Program-made: the position numbers and the translations under genes
Notes under the pieces: generated by a model
Seen by the model: the letters and a program-made list of their open reading frames with translations, nothing else
Database searches by the model: none
What the model was told of the DNA's origin: nothing
NCBI GenBank assembly: GCA_030604405.1
Contig: JAUVVY010000001.1
Location: 186,001-250,000 of the forward strand
Direction: 5' to 3'
From: a bacterium
GTDB lineage: Bacteria; Armatimonadota; Zipacnadia; Zipacnadales; UBA11051
Length of the DNA: 64,000 nt
In this document: positions 8,706-18,251 of the stretch, piece by piece
Layout of the letters: each line of letters opens with the position of its first letter
How positions within the stretch are numbered: the first letter of the stretch is position 1

Positions 8706-8736
8706 GTGATAACCGTTTCATGCGGCTCTGCTAGCT

Positions 8737-9993
8737 CTAAGGCTTGTCTTCATCTTGCAACACCTGCACCGCTGCCGCCAGTTGGGCCTCACGGTCCGCG
8801 TCCTGGTCGAGCTTGGCCGCCAGAGCCGCTGCCAGTGCCGCCTTGAATCTCGGCCCTGCTTCGTAGCCAAGTGCCAGGAGGTCCTCGCCGCTGACGTCAG
8901 CTTGGATACTTGCAAGCCGGCGGCAGAATCGCGTCAGGTTGCCGCGTACGGCGCTCTCACCCGCCGCCCAGCCGGCCAATAGTGCTGCCGCCGGTAAGCC
9001 CTGCAGCGCCGCATATAGTTTACTACTTTGTGGCGAGGTTGAAAAGGCTACGGCCGGTGGGGCATGCGCCATAATCGCGGCCTGCCGTGCGGCCTGCTGC
9101 TCACTGCTCGTAAGCGGCCACCTGGCAAGCCACCGTTCGAGCCGCTCCGGGGCCATCAGCAGCCCCAGTGAGGCCGCTATCAATGCATCCGCTTCGGGCC
9201 GCAGCGCCAAATCGCGCTTGGCAGGCAGCAGATTGTCCAAGAGCGGCAGCCGCCCGGCGGCTTTGCTGTCAAGGCCCAGAGCGTCCAGCGCACCCCATTC
9301 CCTCAGCAGCTCTAACGCCCACCTGGCAGCCGGCTCTGCAAACATGTAGCGCAGCTCGGTCACTATCCGCTGCGCCGAGACCGTTGCCAAAGCACTGTCG
9401 GCGATGGCGCTATTGATCCATTGCAATGTCGCCGGCTCAATTCGCAGGCCCAATCGGGCTGCAAACCTCGCCGCCCGCAGTATTCGGGTCGCATCGTCGA
9501 GGAAGCTTTTGTCGTGCAGCGCCTGCAGCCGGCCCTGCCGCAAGTGGCGGTAGCCATCGTACGGATCAACCGGCTCGCCGAAACTGCCGGGGCTCAGCGA
9601 CATGGCTATCGCGTTTATGGTAAAGTCGCGTCTCCGCAGGTCCTGGGTGATATCGGCGGGACTCACCTCAGGCAAAGCCCCGGGGCATGAGTATGTTTCG
9701 CTGCGGGAGGCGGTCACATCAACATGGCTGCCGTCGGCGTAGGTTACCGTTGCGCCGTAGAATTCGGGGTACTCTACGAGCTTTGCCTCGTCGCGCTCTG
9801 CCAGCCGTCGGGCATAGTCGAGGGCGTCGCCTTCGACTGCGATATCGGTATCGAGCTCCAAGCGGCCCAGGATCAGATCGCGCACCGGGCCGCCGACAAG
9901 ATACACAGGCCGCCGCGTCTCGTCCAGTTGGCCCAGACTCCGCAGCCACTCAAGCTTAGCTCGGGTTATACGCCCGCTCATTGCCAGCCGCAT
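8737..9993 (-). CDS. tRNA nucleotidyltransferase (CCA-, CC- or A-adding enzyme)
   Basis: 418 residues. The head domain has VYLVGGPVRDLILG, the metal-binding D-x-D in LDTDIAVEGDAL, HVDVTASRSETY, RRRDFTINAIAMSL, and DDATRILRAARFAARLGLRIE; the rest is a helical body of variable sequence. There is no HD motif, unlike the interrupted paralogue at 519-2024. The family completes or repairs the tRNA 3' CCA end using CTP/ATP without a template. Having two family members suggests either CC- and A-adding division of labour or one CCA-adding and one poly(A) polymerase. The first ATG (9993) is used; a second at 9981 is also possible and neither has a strong ribosome site. Confidence 0.88.
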   Translation of the reverse strand: MRLAMSGRITRAKLEWLRSLGQLDETRRPVYLVGGPVRDLILGRLELDTDIAVEGDALDYARRLAERDEAKLVEYPEFYGATVTYADGSHVDVTASRSETYSCPGALPEVSPADITQDLRRRDFTINAIAMSLSPGSFGEPVDPYDGYRHLRQGRLQALHDKSFLDDATRILRAARFAARLGLRIEPATLQWINSAIADSALATVSAQRIVTELRYMFAEPAARWALELLREWGALDALGLDSKAAGRLPLLDNLLPAKRDLALRPEADALIAASLGLLMAPERLERWLARWPLTSSEQQAARQAAIMAHAPPAVAFSTSPQSSKLYAALQGLPAAALLAGWAAGESAVRGNLTRFCRRLASIQADVSGEDLLALGYEAGPRFKAALAAALAAKLDQDADREAQLAAAVQVLQDEDKP

Positions 9994-10026
9994 GGTAATA
10001 AGCCCCGATTCCTGCCGCGTGGTGGG

Positions 10027-11334
10027 CTAGATCAACCGCTGTGGAATCACATCGTGACGCACGAGGTCCTCGAGGCCTTCACGGGTGACTATCAACTCGG
10101 CATTGCCGTCATTAACCAGGACCATCGCCGGCTTGGTGAAGCGGTTGTAGTTGGATGCCATCGCATATGTGTAAGCGCCGGTGCTCTGGACGGCCAGTAT
10201 ATCGCCGGGCTGCGGGTCGGCCAGGTTGCTCTCTGGAAACAGCGTGTCTGTCTCGCAGTGCGCCCCGGCCACCCTCACGATGCGGTCAGGCGGCTGATTG
10301 GCACGGTTGGCGATCATCGCCTCATACTCCGCATCATAGAGAAGCGGGCGAGGGTTGTCAGATAAGCCGCCATCCACAGACACATAGGTTCTGACACCGG
10401 GTATTTCCTTGACTACGCCGATAGTGTAAAGCGTCACGCCGGCCTCGCCAACAATCGAACGCCCGGGCTCGAGGATCAGCTCCGGCAAGGGGACATTATG
10501 CTGGTCGGCGGCAGCCTTAAGCGCCGTGCAGACCTCCTCCGCCAGGTGGTCTATCGTAGGTGGCACGTCGTCTTCCTGGTAGCGGATGCCCAGTCCGCCG
10601 CCGATGTCGAACTGCTCGGCCACGTAGCCGGTCTCCGCTCCCGCCTGCGAGATGAAATCCATAACGACGGCGGCCGTGCGAACAAAACCGTTGGTGTGCA
10701 GAAGCTGCGAGCCGATGTGGCAGTGGAAGCCGTGGAGTTCGATGTTGGGTAGCTCCAGGGCCAGCCTGGTCGCCGTCATGGCCGCGCCACCAGCCAGCCC
10801 GAGGCCGAACTTGCTGTCCTCCTGGCCGGCGCGAATCCGCTCGTGAGTATCGGCCTTTATACCGGGAGTTATCCGGATCAGAATATGGCCCTGCTTGCCC
10901 AGCTCGCCGGCCACCTCAGATATCAGCGCCAGTTCCGGCAGACTGTCGGCGACGATCCGACCGACGCCATTCTCGATGGCCATCTGCAGCAGAGCCGGCT
11001 TCTTGTAATTGCCATGGAGCTTGATTCTTGCGGCGGGGAAGCCCGCCTGCAGGGCCGTGTAAAGCTCGCCCTCTGAGGCCACGTCCAGAGCCATCTGCTC
11101 CTGCTGCATGATCCTGCAGAGCGCCTTAGTCATCAACGCCTTGGAAGCATAAGCGATCTCGGACCGGGGGAGTCGCTGGGCGAAGGCCTGGCGGTACTGC
11201 TGGCAGTTGTGCCGCACCATCTGCTCATCGAGCACATACAGCGGCGTGTCGTACTCGCGAGCCAATGCCACGGTGTCACAACCGCCCACGACCAGGTGTC
11301 CGTTGGAATTGACGGACTGATTGGGCAATAACAT
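10027..11334 (-). CDS. lysA: Diaminopimelate decarboxylase
   Basis: 435 residues, full length for the fold-III PLP decarboxylase. Visible motifs are the PLP lysine in AYASKALMTK (Lys65), FHCHIGSQ, FDIGGGLGIRY, ILEPGRSIVGEAG and the substrate-binding cysteine region AGAHCETDTLFPE. It converts meso-diaminopimelate to L-lysine, the last step of lysine synthesis. The ATG at 11334 has GGAGG 9 nt upstream. It is the first gene of the long minus-strand housekeeping run; a hairpin terminator directly upstream separates it from the secreted-protein gene at 11455. Confidence 0.93.
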   Translation of the reverse strand: MLLPNQSVNSNGHLVVGGCDTVALAREYDTPLYVLDEQMVRHNCQQYRQAFAQRLPRSEIAYASKALMTKALCRIMQQEQMALDVASEGELYTALQAGFPAARIKLHGNYKKPALLQMAIENGVGRIVADSLPELALISEVAGELGKQGHILIRITPGIKADTHERIRAGQEDSKFGLGLAGGAAMTATRLALELPNIELHGFHCHIGSQLLHTNGFVRTAAVVMDFISQAGAETGYVAEQFDIGGGLGIRYQEDDVPPTIDHLAEEVCTALKAAADQHNVPLPELILEPGRSIVGEAGVTLYTIGVVKEIPGVRTYVSVDGGLSDNPRPLLYDAEYEAMIANRANQPPDRIVRVAGAHCETDTLFPESNLADPQPGDILAVQSTGAYTYAMASNYNRFTKPAMVLVNDGNAELIVTREGLEDLVRHDVIPQRLI

Positions 11335-11375
11335 GAATCGCGCCCTCCGGAACTTGGCGATACAGCTATAAGGTA

Positions 11376-11411
11376 CAAAACAACCTCAAAAGCGCCGTTG
11401 CACTTTTGAGG
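11376..11411 (-). terminator. Intrinsic terminator after the Ig/stalk-domain gene
   Basis: A perfect 9-bp inverted repeat, CCTCAAAAG at 11384-11392 and CTTTTGAGG at 11403-11411 with a 10-nt loop. On the minus strand it is followed by a T-rich run (TTGTTTTGT). It lies between the stop of the gene at 11455 and the start of lysA, so it probably ends the upstream transcript; lysA would then need its own promoter in the short stretch after it. Confidence 0.7.
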
Positions 11412-11454
11412 CTGTCAGTCATAACTGGCGGGTTAGATGGACAATGCCAGCGGG

Positions 11455-13524
11455 TCAGAACTCGTTGCTGCTGATGACAATCTGCTGTGTAGTCGGCTCG
11501 TAGGATATCGTCACGTCAAGCAGGTCCGCGATAGACTGCAACGGCAGCATGGTGCGGCCGTGCTTTATGTACGGGGCCAGGGGCACCTGCTCTGTTGAGC
11601 CATTTATCTGAATGTCGGGATTACCTATCGTCAGGTACACGTCACTGTCGGCATTGATCGCCCGCACTTCCTTGGTAATCGGGAACCAGTACAGCACGCC
11701 ATCGGTGTACTCAAATACTTCGCGCAGCGGGCCAGTGGCGATACCGTCGAGGGTCTCCGGCGCGGTGCGCAGCGCCAGAGCCTCGCCATCAAATACGATC
11801 GCGATGTCCTTAACTGGCGACCGCGCTATCCCCGCGGCTAACTCTGACAATGCGGGCTTGCTCGTGTAGCCTTGGCCCAGCGGGCCCGATGCCTCGGTTT
11901 TCGGAAGCATTGCCACGCGGATCTCCTGCGGAGGTGTCGTCCGCTGCGGCAGTGCGCCAGCCATCATGCCGGCGCCGGGCACGACCTTGGTGATGAGCCT
12001 CAACGTCGGTATGGTCGCGTCGAGGTCAACTGCTCTGGGTGACGTTGTGGGCAGCGGCGTGACGAGCTGTGGCAAAGAAACGTGCTGATCGGCAACTTTG
12101 AGATCGGCGCGGGCCAGTGTCGCCGCGGTGCTCGTCCGTCTGGGCAACTCCACAGGTGTCGCGGCGCCCGCAGCGGCTTGCGGAGCCACATAGCCGGGAC
12201 TCGTCACTTTCGGAAAACCGGAATACGCGGCTATCAACTCGTCGGGGCGGTCGGCTGCAGTGGCCTTCTGCGCGGCAATCCGGCCATCTTGCGGGCTGCC
12301 GACTGCGGGCGGCTCCCGCTTCAGTGTCTTGGGGACTACCGCCAGAGTGCCATGGCTGGGGATGGTGCGAGTGATCTCAACCGGCTGCGCAGGCCGAAGC
12401 TCACCGGACGCCTCGGGCGCTTGCAGGACTCTTCCCGGATCTGTCGAGCGCGGTGCCTGCGTGTAGTCCCTGTAAGTGGCCTCATAGGATGCAATCGGAC
12501 TCTGCTGCCCTCCCAGTTTCGTTGAGAAGGCCATAGCCAAGGTCGGTTGCTCGACGGCTTGCGGCACAAGGGTCGGCACAGACGCGGGTGTTGTGACCTT
12601 GGGATCGCCGGCTGCCACAATCTTTGAAGGCTCTATCACTGTCGGGGCTGGAATCGCCGACGGCTGCGGCTGGACGGGCGCAGGCGTTGTAACCACAGGC
12701 TGAGACGGAGGCTGGACCACTACGGGCGATGGGGTTGCCGGCTGCGGCTCGGTCGCTGGCGAGGGCTGCACCGACAGGGCCGTCGCCTCGGTGTCCATGC
12801 GGGTCATGGCGTGGTTCTCTACGATTACGGTCACCTGGGCGGAGCGGGCCTCGTTGTCGGCGGCGTCAATAGCGGCGGCCTCCAGCACGTGAATGCCATC
12901 GCTCGTCTTCCTGGTATCCCATTGGTCGTAATACGGCGGAGAGGAATTGCCAATCAGCTTGTGCAGCCGGCCGTCTATGCTGAAATAGACAAACTGCACG
13001 CCGACATTATCGCGGGCTTCAGCACGTATTTCAACCAGACCGTGAACCTTGGCCCCTTGCGCCGGATAGTAGATGTTAACCGTCGGCGGTATCACATCTC
13101 TGGCGCCGGGTTGCGTCGCGGTAGTCTCTACCTTGCGCACCGTGACGGTGATGGTCGCAGAGCCGCTGGCACCCTCGCTGTCAATGGCTTTGGCTGATAT
13201 GGTGTGGGTAGTGGCTGCGAGAAGGCTGAAATCCCACTGGAACGACTTATTGCCCGCCTTCTCAGGCGCAGCAAGGTTGTACTTCCTGACCTGATCGTCA
13301 ACGTATATCTCCAGCCTGGTCACCGGCGCGTCAGTAGTCGTCGAATAGCTGACGTCAATCCATATCACGCCGCTGACAATCTGGCTCTGTCGTGGCTGCA
13401 GAATCTGCACGGTAGGCCCTGCAAAGGCTGCCGTGGGCAGTATGGCTGTGACTGCAAAGCTGACTAATAAGAGCGCATACATGGACGACCAGCACAGCGA
13501 CCTGAGGTTTAACATTGTGTTCAT
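11455..13524 (-). CDS. Secreted protein with bacterial Ig-like domains and a copper-amine-oxidase-type stalk domain
   Basis: About 689 residues. After a signal peptide (YALLLVSFAVTAILPTAAFA) come two Ig-like beta-sandwich modules of the Big_7 kind (PTVQILQPRQSQIVSG and PPTVNIYYPAQGAKVHG each begin one). A long Pro/Thr/Val-rich disordered region follows (about residues 250-540), and a C-terminal copper-amine-oxidase N-terminal-like (stalk) domain with GRTMLPLQSIADLLDVTISYE. This is a cell-surface or wall-associated protein; no enzymatic residues are seen. GGGAGG lies only 2 nt before the ATG at 13524 and 11 nt before the ATG at 13515, so either could be the start. A terminator hairpin follows. 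Confidence 0.72.
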   Translation of the reverse strand: MNTMLNLRSLCWSSMYALLLVSFAVTAILPTAAFAGPTVQILQPRQSQIVSGVIWIDVSYSTTTDAPVTRLEIYVDDQVRKYNLAAPEKAGNKSFQWDFSLLAATTHTISAKAIDSEGASGSATITVTVRKVETTATQPGARDVIPPTVNIYYPAQGAKVHGLVEIRAEARDNVGVQFVYFSIDGRLHKLIGNSSPPYYDQWDTRKTSDGIHVLEAAAIDAADNEARSAQVTVIVENHAMTRMDTEATALSVQPSPATEPQPATPSPVVVQPPSQPVVTTPAPVQPQPSAIPAPTVIEPSKIVAAGDPKVTTPASVPTLVPQAVEQPTLAMAFSTKLGGQQSPIASYEATYRDYTQAPRSTDPGRVLQAPEASGELRPAQPVEITRTIPSHGTLAVVPKTLKREPPAVGSPQDGRIAAQKATAADRPDELIAAYSGFPKVTSPGYVAPQAAAGAATPVELPRRTSTAATLARADLKVADQHVSLPQLVTPLPTTSPRAVDLDATIPTLRLITKVVPGAGMMAGALPQRTTPPQEIRVAMLPKTEASGPLGQGYTSKPALSELAAGIARSPVKDIAIVFDGEALALRTAPETLDGIATGPLREVFEYTDGVLYWFPITKEVRAINADSDVYLTIGNPDIQINGSTEQVPLAPYIKHGRTMLPLQSIADLLDVTISYEPTTQQIVISSNEF

Positions 13525-13716
13525 GGCCTCCCTAATTGCAGAATCCGCTGCATCCAAATCGGAGCCGTCAACTTACCCTCAGGCGGGACCCCCATCACAG
13601 TAGGATACAACTGGGCCCAGGCTATCCACCCGTCTGACTCGATCAAGCACTTTTCTGTGACAGAAGGTAACACATTCAAAGAGTCGATGTCAAGAATGTA
13701 TGGAAACTAACTGCGC

Positions 13717-14421
13717 CTATTCCTCAAGCTCGAACTTATAGCCAACTCCCCACACCGTGGCCAGGCTCCATGGCACATCATAGGCTTCCTCGAGTTTCTG
13801 ACGCAGACGTTTGATGTGTGTGTCAACCGTACGCAGGTCGCCGCCCACCGGCTTGTAGCCCCACACCGCCTCGACGATCTCCTCGCGGCTGAATACCCGT
13901 CGGGGCTGCGAGGCCAGGAAAAACAGGAGATCGAACTCCTTCGGGGTAAGCCGTTGCACATCACCCTTTACCGTAACCGTGCGGGTGGGCAGGTCCAGGT
14001 GCAAACCCGGGTAATCGAGCTGCTTTTGCTGCGCGGCAGCCTTCTCCGTCAGCACGGTACGTCGCAGCATTGCCCGCACCCGCGCCGCCAACTCACGCAC
14101 CCCGAACGGTTTGGTAATATAATCGTCAGCTCCCAACTCCAGACCAACCACCTTGTCAACCTCGTCGTCGCGCACACTGACTATAATTATCGGAACATCA
14201 CCCTTGGCGCGCAGACGCCGACACACCTCCAAACCGTCTATCCCGGGCAATATCACGTCCAACAATACCACAGCCGGCTGCTCCTGGTCGTAGAGCTCGA
14301 GGCCCTCCTCGCCGCTGGCTGCCTCGATCAGTTCATAGCCTTCCCTGCTCAGTGCCGCCCGTACCAGGTTCCTGGAGCCCTCGTCATCATCTATCACTAG
14401 AATTACGTCGTCGTCACTCAC
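13717..14421 (-). CDS. Two-component response regulator, OmpR/PhoB family
   Basis: 234 residues: receiver domain with the acidic pocket DDDE, the phospho-acceptor Asp55 in VVLLDVILPGIDG, and the conserved Lys in DDYITKPFG, followed by a winged-helix DNA-binding domain (LTPKEFDLLFFLASQPRRVFS, RTVDTHIKRLRQKLE, VWGVGYKFE). The start is a GTG at 14421 with AGGAGG 8 nt upstream. No histidine kinase is encoded next to it, so it is an orphan regulator in this window. A TTGCAA/CATACT pair on the minus strand around 14485-14510 could be its promoter. Its targets are unknown. Confidence 0.93.
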   Translation of the reverse strand: MSDDDVILVIDDDEGSRNLVRAALSREGYELIEAASGEEGLELYDQEQPAVVLLDVILPGIDGLEVCRRLRAKGDVPIIIVSVRDDEVDKVVGLELGADDYITKPFGVRELAARVRAMLRRTVLTEKAAAQQKQLDYPGLHLDLPTRTVTVKGDVQRLTPKEFDLLFFLASQPRRVFSREEIVEAVWGYKPVGGDLRTVDTHIKRLRQKLEEAYDVPWSLATVWGVGYKFELEE

Positions 14422-14639
14422 TGTGTTCTCCTCCTGTTTACATCTGACGGCAATTTACGCTTCTCGACTCCAGCATTCTTTCGAGAAGTATGACAGATTT
14501 CCAGTAGTTTTGCAAACAGAAAGAGAGTTCTTGTTTTATTTGTTTATCAATACACCCCTTCACCTACTGGACATAATTGGCCAGATGCGTTGACACTAGC
14601 GGCGGCCAGTTATGCAGGAAGTAAACTCGACCGGGTGCA

Positions 14640-15359
14640 TCAGAGGCCAGCTCCCGGCCACCACACTGGCAGCCAATCGTACAATAGGAACTCCACCCGT
14701 CCGATCAATAGTGATATGCGCGCCATCACAGTATTGCCAAACCCTGCGCCAAAAGCGACCATCAAGAACCATATTCCGATCTTTGAACTCACTCCCAGCG
14801 CGCCCTCGTGAGGCCGCGAAAAATAAAAGTATGTCAGGGTACATATCACTCCGACCAGTACCACCAGGCTACTGACGGCCACCCACCAGCCCACATCTGC
14901 GCCCGGCACCAGCGGCTTCATGGTGGCACCCATCTGCCTAAGTAGGTAGGCCGGGACGATGCGGGGGATGCCGGTGCCCGCATACAGCCCGACGGTGAAT
15001 GCAATCGGGTAGCGAGACAGCCAGTCATACTTTGGCATGAAGCGGGTGAGCATGAGAAGCCCCAGAATGCCAGGGATTATGACCCAGTGATCAGCGGTTA
15101 CGTCGGCCTTGGCGCTGAGTTGGGGCCACAGCTTGAAAACGAGCAGCAAGAGGACTGCTTGCTGCCAGACGATGACAGCCCCGTAGCCTGCGGATATGCC
15201 GACAAAGACGTGTTCGGCGAACTTGTAAACCCGGTTGTCGCCCCACAAAAACGAGAATATCGCAAAAGTCAGCACCGCCTGAAGCCAAAGGCCGAGCACT
15301 TCTGGGTTGAATGTCAGCCCAAGAAACACCAGTTCAGTGCCTTGTTGCGCCTCTGGCAT
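14640..15359 (-). CDS. Membrane protein of the mutL-linked cluster (6-7 helices)
   Basis: 239 residues with about six or seven hydrophobic helices and short loops (for example LGLWLQAVLTFAIFSFLWG near the start and WWVAVSSLVVLVGVICTLTYF later). I do not recognise a family. It is the last gene of the run mutL, carrier-like protein, FN3/membrane protein, membrane protein, membrane-anchored protein, this one. The spacing to its upstream neighbour is under 50 bp, so it is probably cotranscribed and part of the same membrane assembly. The ATG at 15359 is used. The strand-opposite frames here are shadows. Confidence 0.65.
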   Translation of the reverse strand: MPEAQQGTELVFLGLTFNPEVLGLWLQAVLTFAIFSFLWGDNRVYKFAEHVFVGISAGYGAVIVWQQAVLLLLVFKLWPQLSAKADVTADHWVIIPGILGLLMLTRFMPKYDWLSRYPIAFTVGLYAGTGIPRIVPAYLLRQMGATMKPLVPGADVGWWVAVSSLVVLVGVICTLTYFYFSRPHEGALGVSSKIGIWFLMVAFGAGFGNTVMARISLLIGRVEFLLYDWLPVWWPGAGL

Positions 15360-15407
15360 CAGTTTCTGCCTTTCGCGGAATCAGTCGCACTCATGCGCTG
15401 AGCATTC

Positions 15408-16235
15408 TCACGGCCGCCTGCGTGCCAGGAAATAGCCGATGTTGCCAAGAATTACGAAGAATATGATCAGAGCATGGGCGATGGACTGTGACGACATCCC
15501 AAGCATCCCATCACCGGGCACTTGGATAAGGTCTTCGTATTCAGCAGCGCCCTTGAGGCCGTTGATGACGCCGACAAGCTGTCCGGATTTCCAGAACGGG
15601 TAAAGGTCGGTAGCCATGACGGCAGTGACCCCGACGCCCACTTTCAGTTCATACTGTTCGCACGCGTAGGTAATCCAGGCGAACGGGATGTTGCCGGCGG
15701 CAAAGTCAATCATGAGGTCAATGTCATCATAGTTCTTCACGCCTGCCATCACAGGCATGTTCGACAGCGCATTGCCTTCTGCGTCGGTATCCTCAAACAC
15801 GCCGATGATATCTTTGCCCATGCCGAGGATGACGGCGACGCTGCCGGGCTTGAAGCCGGCGTTGACGTAATCTGTCGCGTATGTCTTGTTCATTTCGGGT
15901 GCCACTTCATCCAGGACGCGGTTGACCATCATCGCTCCTTCGGGGAACAGGGCCATGGCGATGACACGATGCCCACAGGTAAATGCGTGCCGGACCACGG
16001 CTTTGGCCATCGGTTCCAGTTCAGCCATGGACGCGGGGCTGTAATCAACAGAGATCAGAATAACAGAGCCGGGCGCAAGCCCGTCAATGTAATCGTAAAT
16101 ATCCGTGGTTGCCGGGCTGGCAACGCCGGCCGGCAGCTTCAGGCCGGTGAGGAATGGAATTACCACTGCTGCGAATATCAGCAGATAGAGCCAGCGGCGG
16201 TCAATTTCCTGGAGGCGGCTGAAGATGTCTCGCAT
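15408..16235 (-). CDS. Membrane-anchored protein of the mutL-linked cluster, unknown function
   Basis: 275 residues with one N-terminal helix (WLYLLIFAAVVIPFLTGL), a soluble alpha/beta-looking domain of about 190 residues (VILISVDYSPASMAELEPMAKAV, HRVIAMALFPEGAM, VAVILGMGKDI) and a C-terminal helix (IAHALIIFFVILGNIGYFLA). The soluble domain looks Rossmann-like and resembles in layout the soluble domain of the neighbouring protein at 16998, but no catalytic motif is recognisable. The two helices bracket the domain, placing it on one side of the membrane. Function unknown; the gene order suggests a shared complex. Confidence 0.65.
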   Translation of the reverse strand: MRDIFSRLQEIDRRWLYLLIFAAVVIPFLTGLKLPAGVASPATTDIYDYIDGLAPGSVILISVDYSPASMAELEPMAKAVVRHAFTCGHRVIAMALFPEGAMMVNRVLDEVAPEMNKTYATDYVNAGFKPGSVAVILGMGKDIIGVFEDTDAEGNALSNMPVMAGVKNYDDIDLMIDFAAGNIPFAWITYACEQYELKVGVGVTAVMATDLYPFWKSGQLVGVINGLKGAAEYEDLIQVPGDGMLGMSSQSIAHALIIFFVILGNIGYFLARRRP

Positions 16236-16241
16236 AGGCCA

Positions 16242-16895
16242 CTATCCACCCAGGTGTGAGCGTTCGATACCAAGTATAATGCGCAGTGAAGTGGCGATAG
16301 CACCCAGTGCTACGCCGAAAAGAATCCCCCGCTTGCCTGCCAGCGCTGGAAACTGCATGATCCACTCGTATATCTGCGGCATCTTCGCGTCAATGTGCTC
16401 GCCGTGAGGCAGGTTGAACAATTCAGCCATCGGAACGCGGCCCAGCATGATGATGATGGCGGCAACGATCAGCAAGATGGCTTCGAAGTTGCGGGCGCGG
16501 AAGGTGCGGTAGGCCGCCGAAGCTATGAAGAAGGCCAGCAGAGAGAACATTGTAGCATCTAGCGGCACCTGAACATTGTTAAAGAGCCACTCGAACAGTG
16601 CGCCGCTCTTGACGGTCACCAGACGCTCCGCGAGCGGGCCCTGTCCACTTCCGTAAATGATGCCGGCCCAGACCATGAGCGCGAAGGATGCCAGCGTTAC
16701 CACACTGTAGCCCCATTGCGACTGCCGGCGGCGGATCTTGTTCCAGTGGGTTCGGAACAGGCTCGCGAGGCCCAGGATCAGGGCGAAGGCGCCGATGATG
16801 CGCGCCCATTCCATCAGCATCCATTCGCCCTGCGTCCCGACGGCGTGGGGCACAAAGAAGTTAACCACCATAAAGATGCCGGCGATAAAACCCAC
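16242..16895 (-). CDS. Membrane protein of the mutL-linked cluster (about 6 helices), start uncertain
   Basis: At least 217 residues, nearly all hydrophobic helices (ARIIGAFALILGLASLF, WGYSVVTLASFALMVWAGII, ILLIVAAIIIMLG). The first standard start is a GTG at 16895, but it has no ribosome site and lies inside what looks like the first helix. The open frame continues upstream to the TGA at 16932-16934, adding SKITVRTRIPLLV, a charged stretch expected before a helix. An ATA at 16925 lies 10 nt after GGAG, so a non-standard start is possible. Family not recognised. It lies 6 bp before the next cluster gene. Confidence 0.6.
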   Translation of the reverse strand: MGFIAGIFMVVNFFVPHAVGTQGEWMLMEWARIIGAFALILGLASLFRTHWNKIRRRQSQWGYSVVTLASFALMVWAGIIYGSGQGPLAERLVTVKSGALFEWLFNNVQVPLDATMFSLLAFFIASAAYRTFRARNFEAILLIVAAIIIMLGRVPMAELFNLPHGEHIDAKMPQIYEWIMQFPALAGKRGILFGVALGAIATSLRIILGIERSHLGG

Positions 16896-16997
16896 TAACA
16901 GCGGAATACGGGTGCGGACGGTTATCTTCGATCAGCTCCGTTTCCGGGCCGTCTGGTGCGCCATTTACAAAGCTAGCAATTACGCGCCTACCCGCGC

Positions 16998-18251
16998 CTA
17001 TTCACCCAAGGTGAACCAGGAGATAAAGCGCTCGAGAACCTGGGCTGGGGGAGCATCCGGCATCAGGGCAGCGATTGTCGCAGCGGCTGCGCCAGCCAGG
17101 AGCAGGGCGATAATGACAACTTTGCCGATGTCCTGTCCCTTGAGTTGGGCCAGCAGCAGTGGGCTGCGGGAAAGATAGGCGCTTGCAGCGTACAGTTCCT
17201 CGCCCATCAGCGTGTAGTCGCAGGCGGTGATAAAGAACGGCAACTGGGTGTCGGAATCGGTGCCGGCGATCTGGATGGCGCCGGTGGCGCTGCCGGTTTC
17301 GGCCAAAATCAGCGATTCGGCGTAAAACCCACCCATATAGAAATTCGCTGCGGGCTTTTCGCGCAACATAATGCCGTCAACGGCTGCGACATAGCCAAAC
17401 TGGCTGTCGGTGATATAGAAGATATTATCCGGATCGTAGTTCTGCGGCTTGCCAGCCTCGATGTAAGCGTCACGGACGATTTCGCGCTCGACCGCCATGA
17501 CTATCGGGTCATTGCACGGCACGATAATGGGCGTTTCATAGGCGGCGGTCCGTTTGACCAGGTGACCCAGGATCAGCATCGCGGCGATGGTGGCGATGTC
17601 ACTTACGCCCGACAGGCCGGTGATATACAGAATCGGCTGTCCCATTTCGGTCGCCCGCCCGATCGCCTCGTCCACCGCTTCCAGCCCCGCGATCGGACGG
17701 ATATACATATCCCGCCGCTGAGCGAAGTAAATGGTAAGCAACACGATGGCCGAATAGACAAGCACCAGCACCAGGACGGTGTTATGCCGGGGCTCATACC
17801 ACTTGCCGACCGGGCTCATCGGTTCAGCGGACATCGCCGCTACAGAACGACGAATCCTGACAATTGGCACGGACAATTGACCGAGGCCGGCCCGGACAGT
17901 GCGAGGCTTGATCGCCACGTAAAGGCTGTTGACACGGGCGTGATACCGGCGCCATGGCGCCAGCCCTGTGGCGCTGACCTGGTTGGCTGCAGCCCCAGGG
18001 ATGAGGGCGATTTGCTCGAAATCACGCGGCACTTGCCGCACATAGACCTCATAACCAGCCAACTCGTAGTCGCCTACTTCCGTCTCAGCAGGCGGCTGCC
18101 ACGTAATGACCGCTACGCTGCCCTCGTCATCCTCGCCATCGTCGGCCATCGTTACCTGGCTGGGCGCAGGCACCTGCGGCTGGGCCATTGCCAGGCAGCA
18201 GAGCCCTGCCAGCACGATAGCCGTGCATGCTGTGGTCAGATAGCGCTTCAT
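16998..18251 (-). CDS. FN3-domain membrane protein of the mutL-linked cluster (DUF6754-like)
   Basis: 417 residues. A signal peptide (ending CCLAMA), then a fibronectin type III-like domain (TWQPPAETEVGDYELAGYEVYVRQ), a transmembrane helix (NTVLVLVLVYSAIVLLTIYF), a cytoplasmic alpha/beta domain of about 190 residues (GQPILYITGLSGVSDIATIAAM, ETPIIVPCNDPIVMAVEREIVRDAY) and a C-terminal helix (IALLLAGAAAATIAALM). From memory this matches DUF6754-type proteins encoded next to mutL-like genes; the number should be checked. Its ATG overlaps the stop of the upstream gene (ATGA, 18248-18251), so translation is coupled. It joins an outside FN3 module to an inside domain. Confidence 0.7.
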   Translation of the reverse strand: MKRYLTTACTAIVLAGLCCLAMAQPQVPAPSQVTMADDGEDDEGSVAVITWQPPAETEVGDYELAGYEVYVRQVPRDFEQIALIPGAAANQVSATGLAPWRRYHARVNSLYVAIKPRTVRAGLGQLSVPIVRIRRSVAAMSAEPMSPVGKWYEPRHNTVLVLVLVYSAIVLLTIYFAQRRDMYIRPIAGLEAVDEAIGRATEMGQPILYITGLSGVSDIATIAAMLILGHLVKRTAAYETPIIVPCNDPIVMAVEREIVRDAYIEAGKPQNYDPDNIFYITDSQFGYVAAVDGIMLREKPAANFYMGGFYAESLILAETGSATGAIQIAGTDSDTQLPFFITACDYTLMGEELYAASAYLSRSPLLLAQLKGQDIGKVVIIALLLAGAAAATIAALMPDAPPAQVLERFISWFTLGE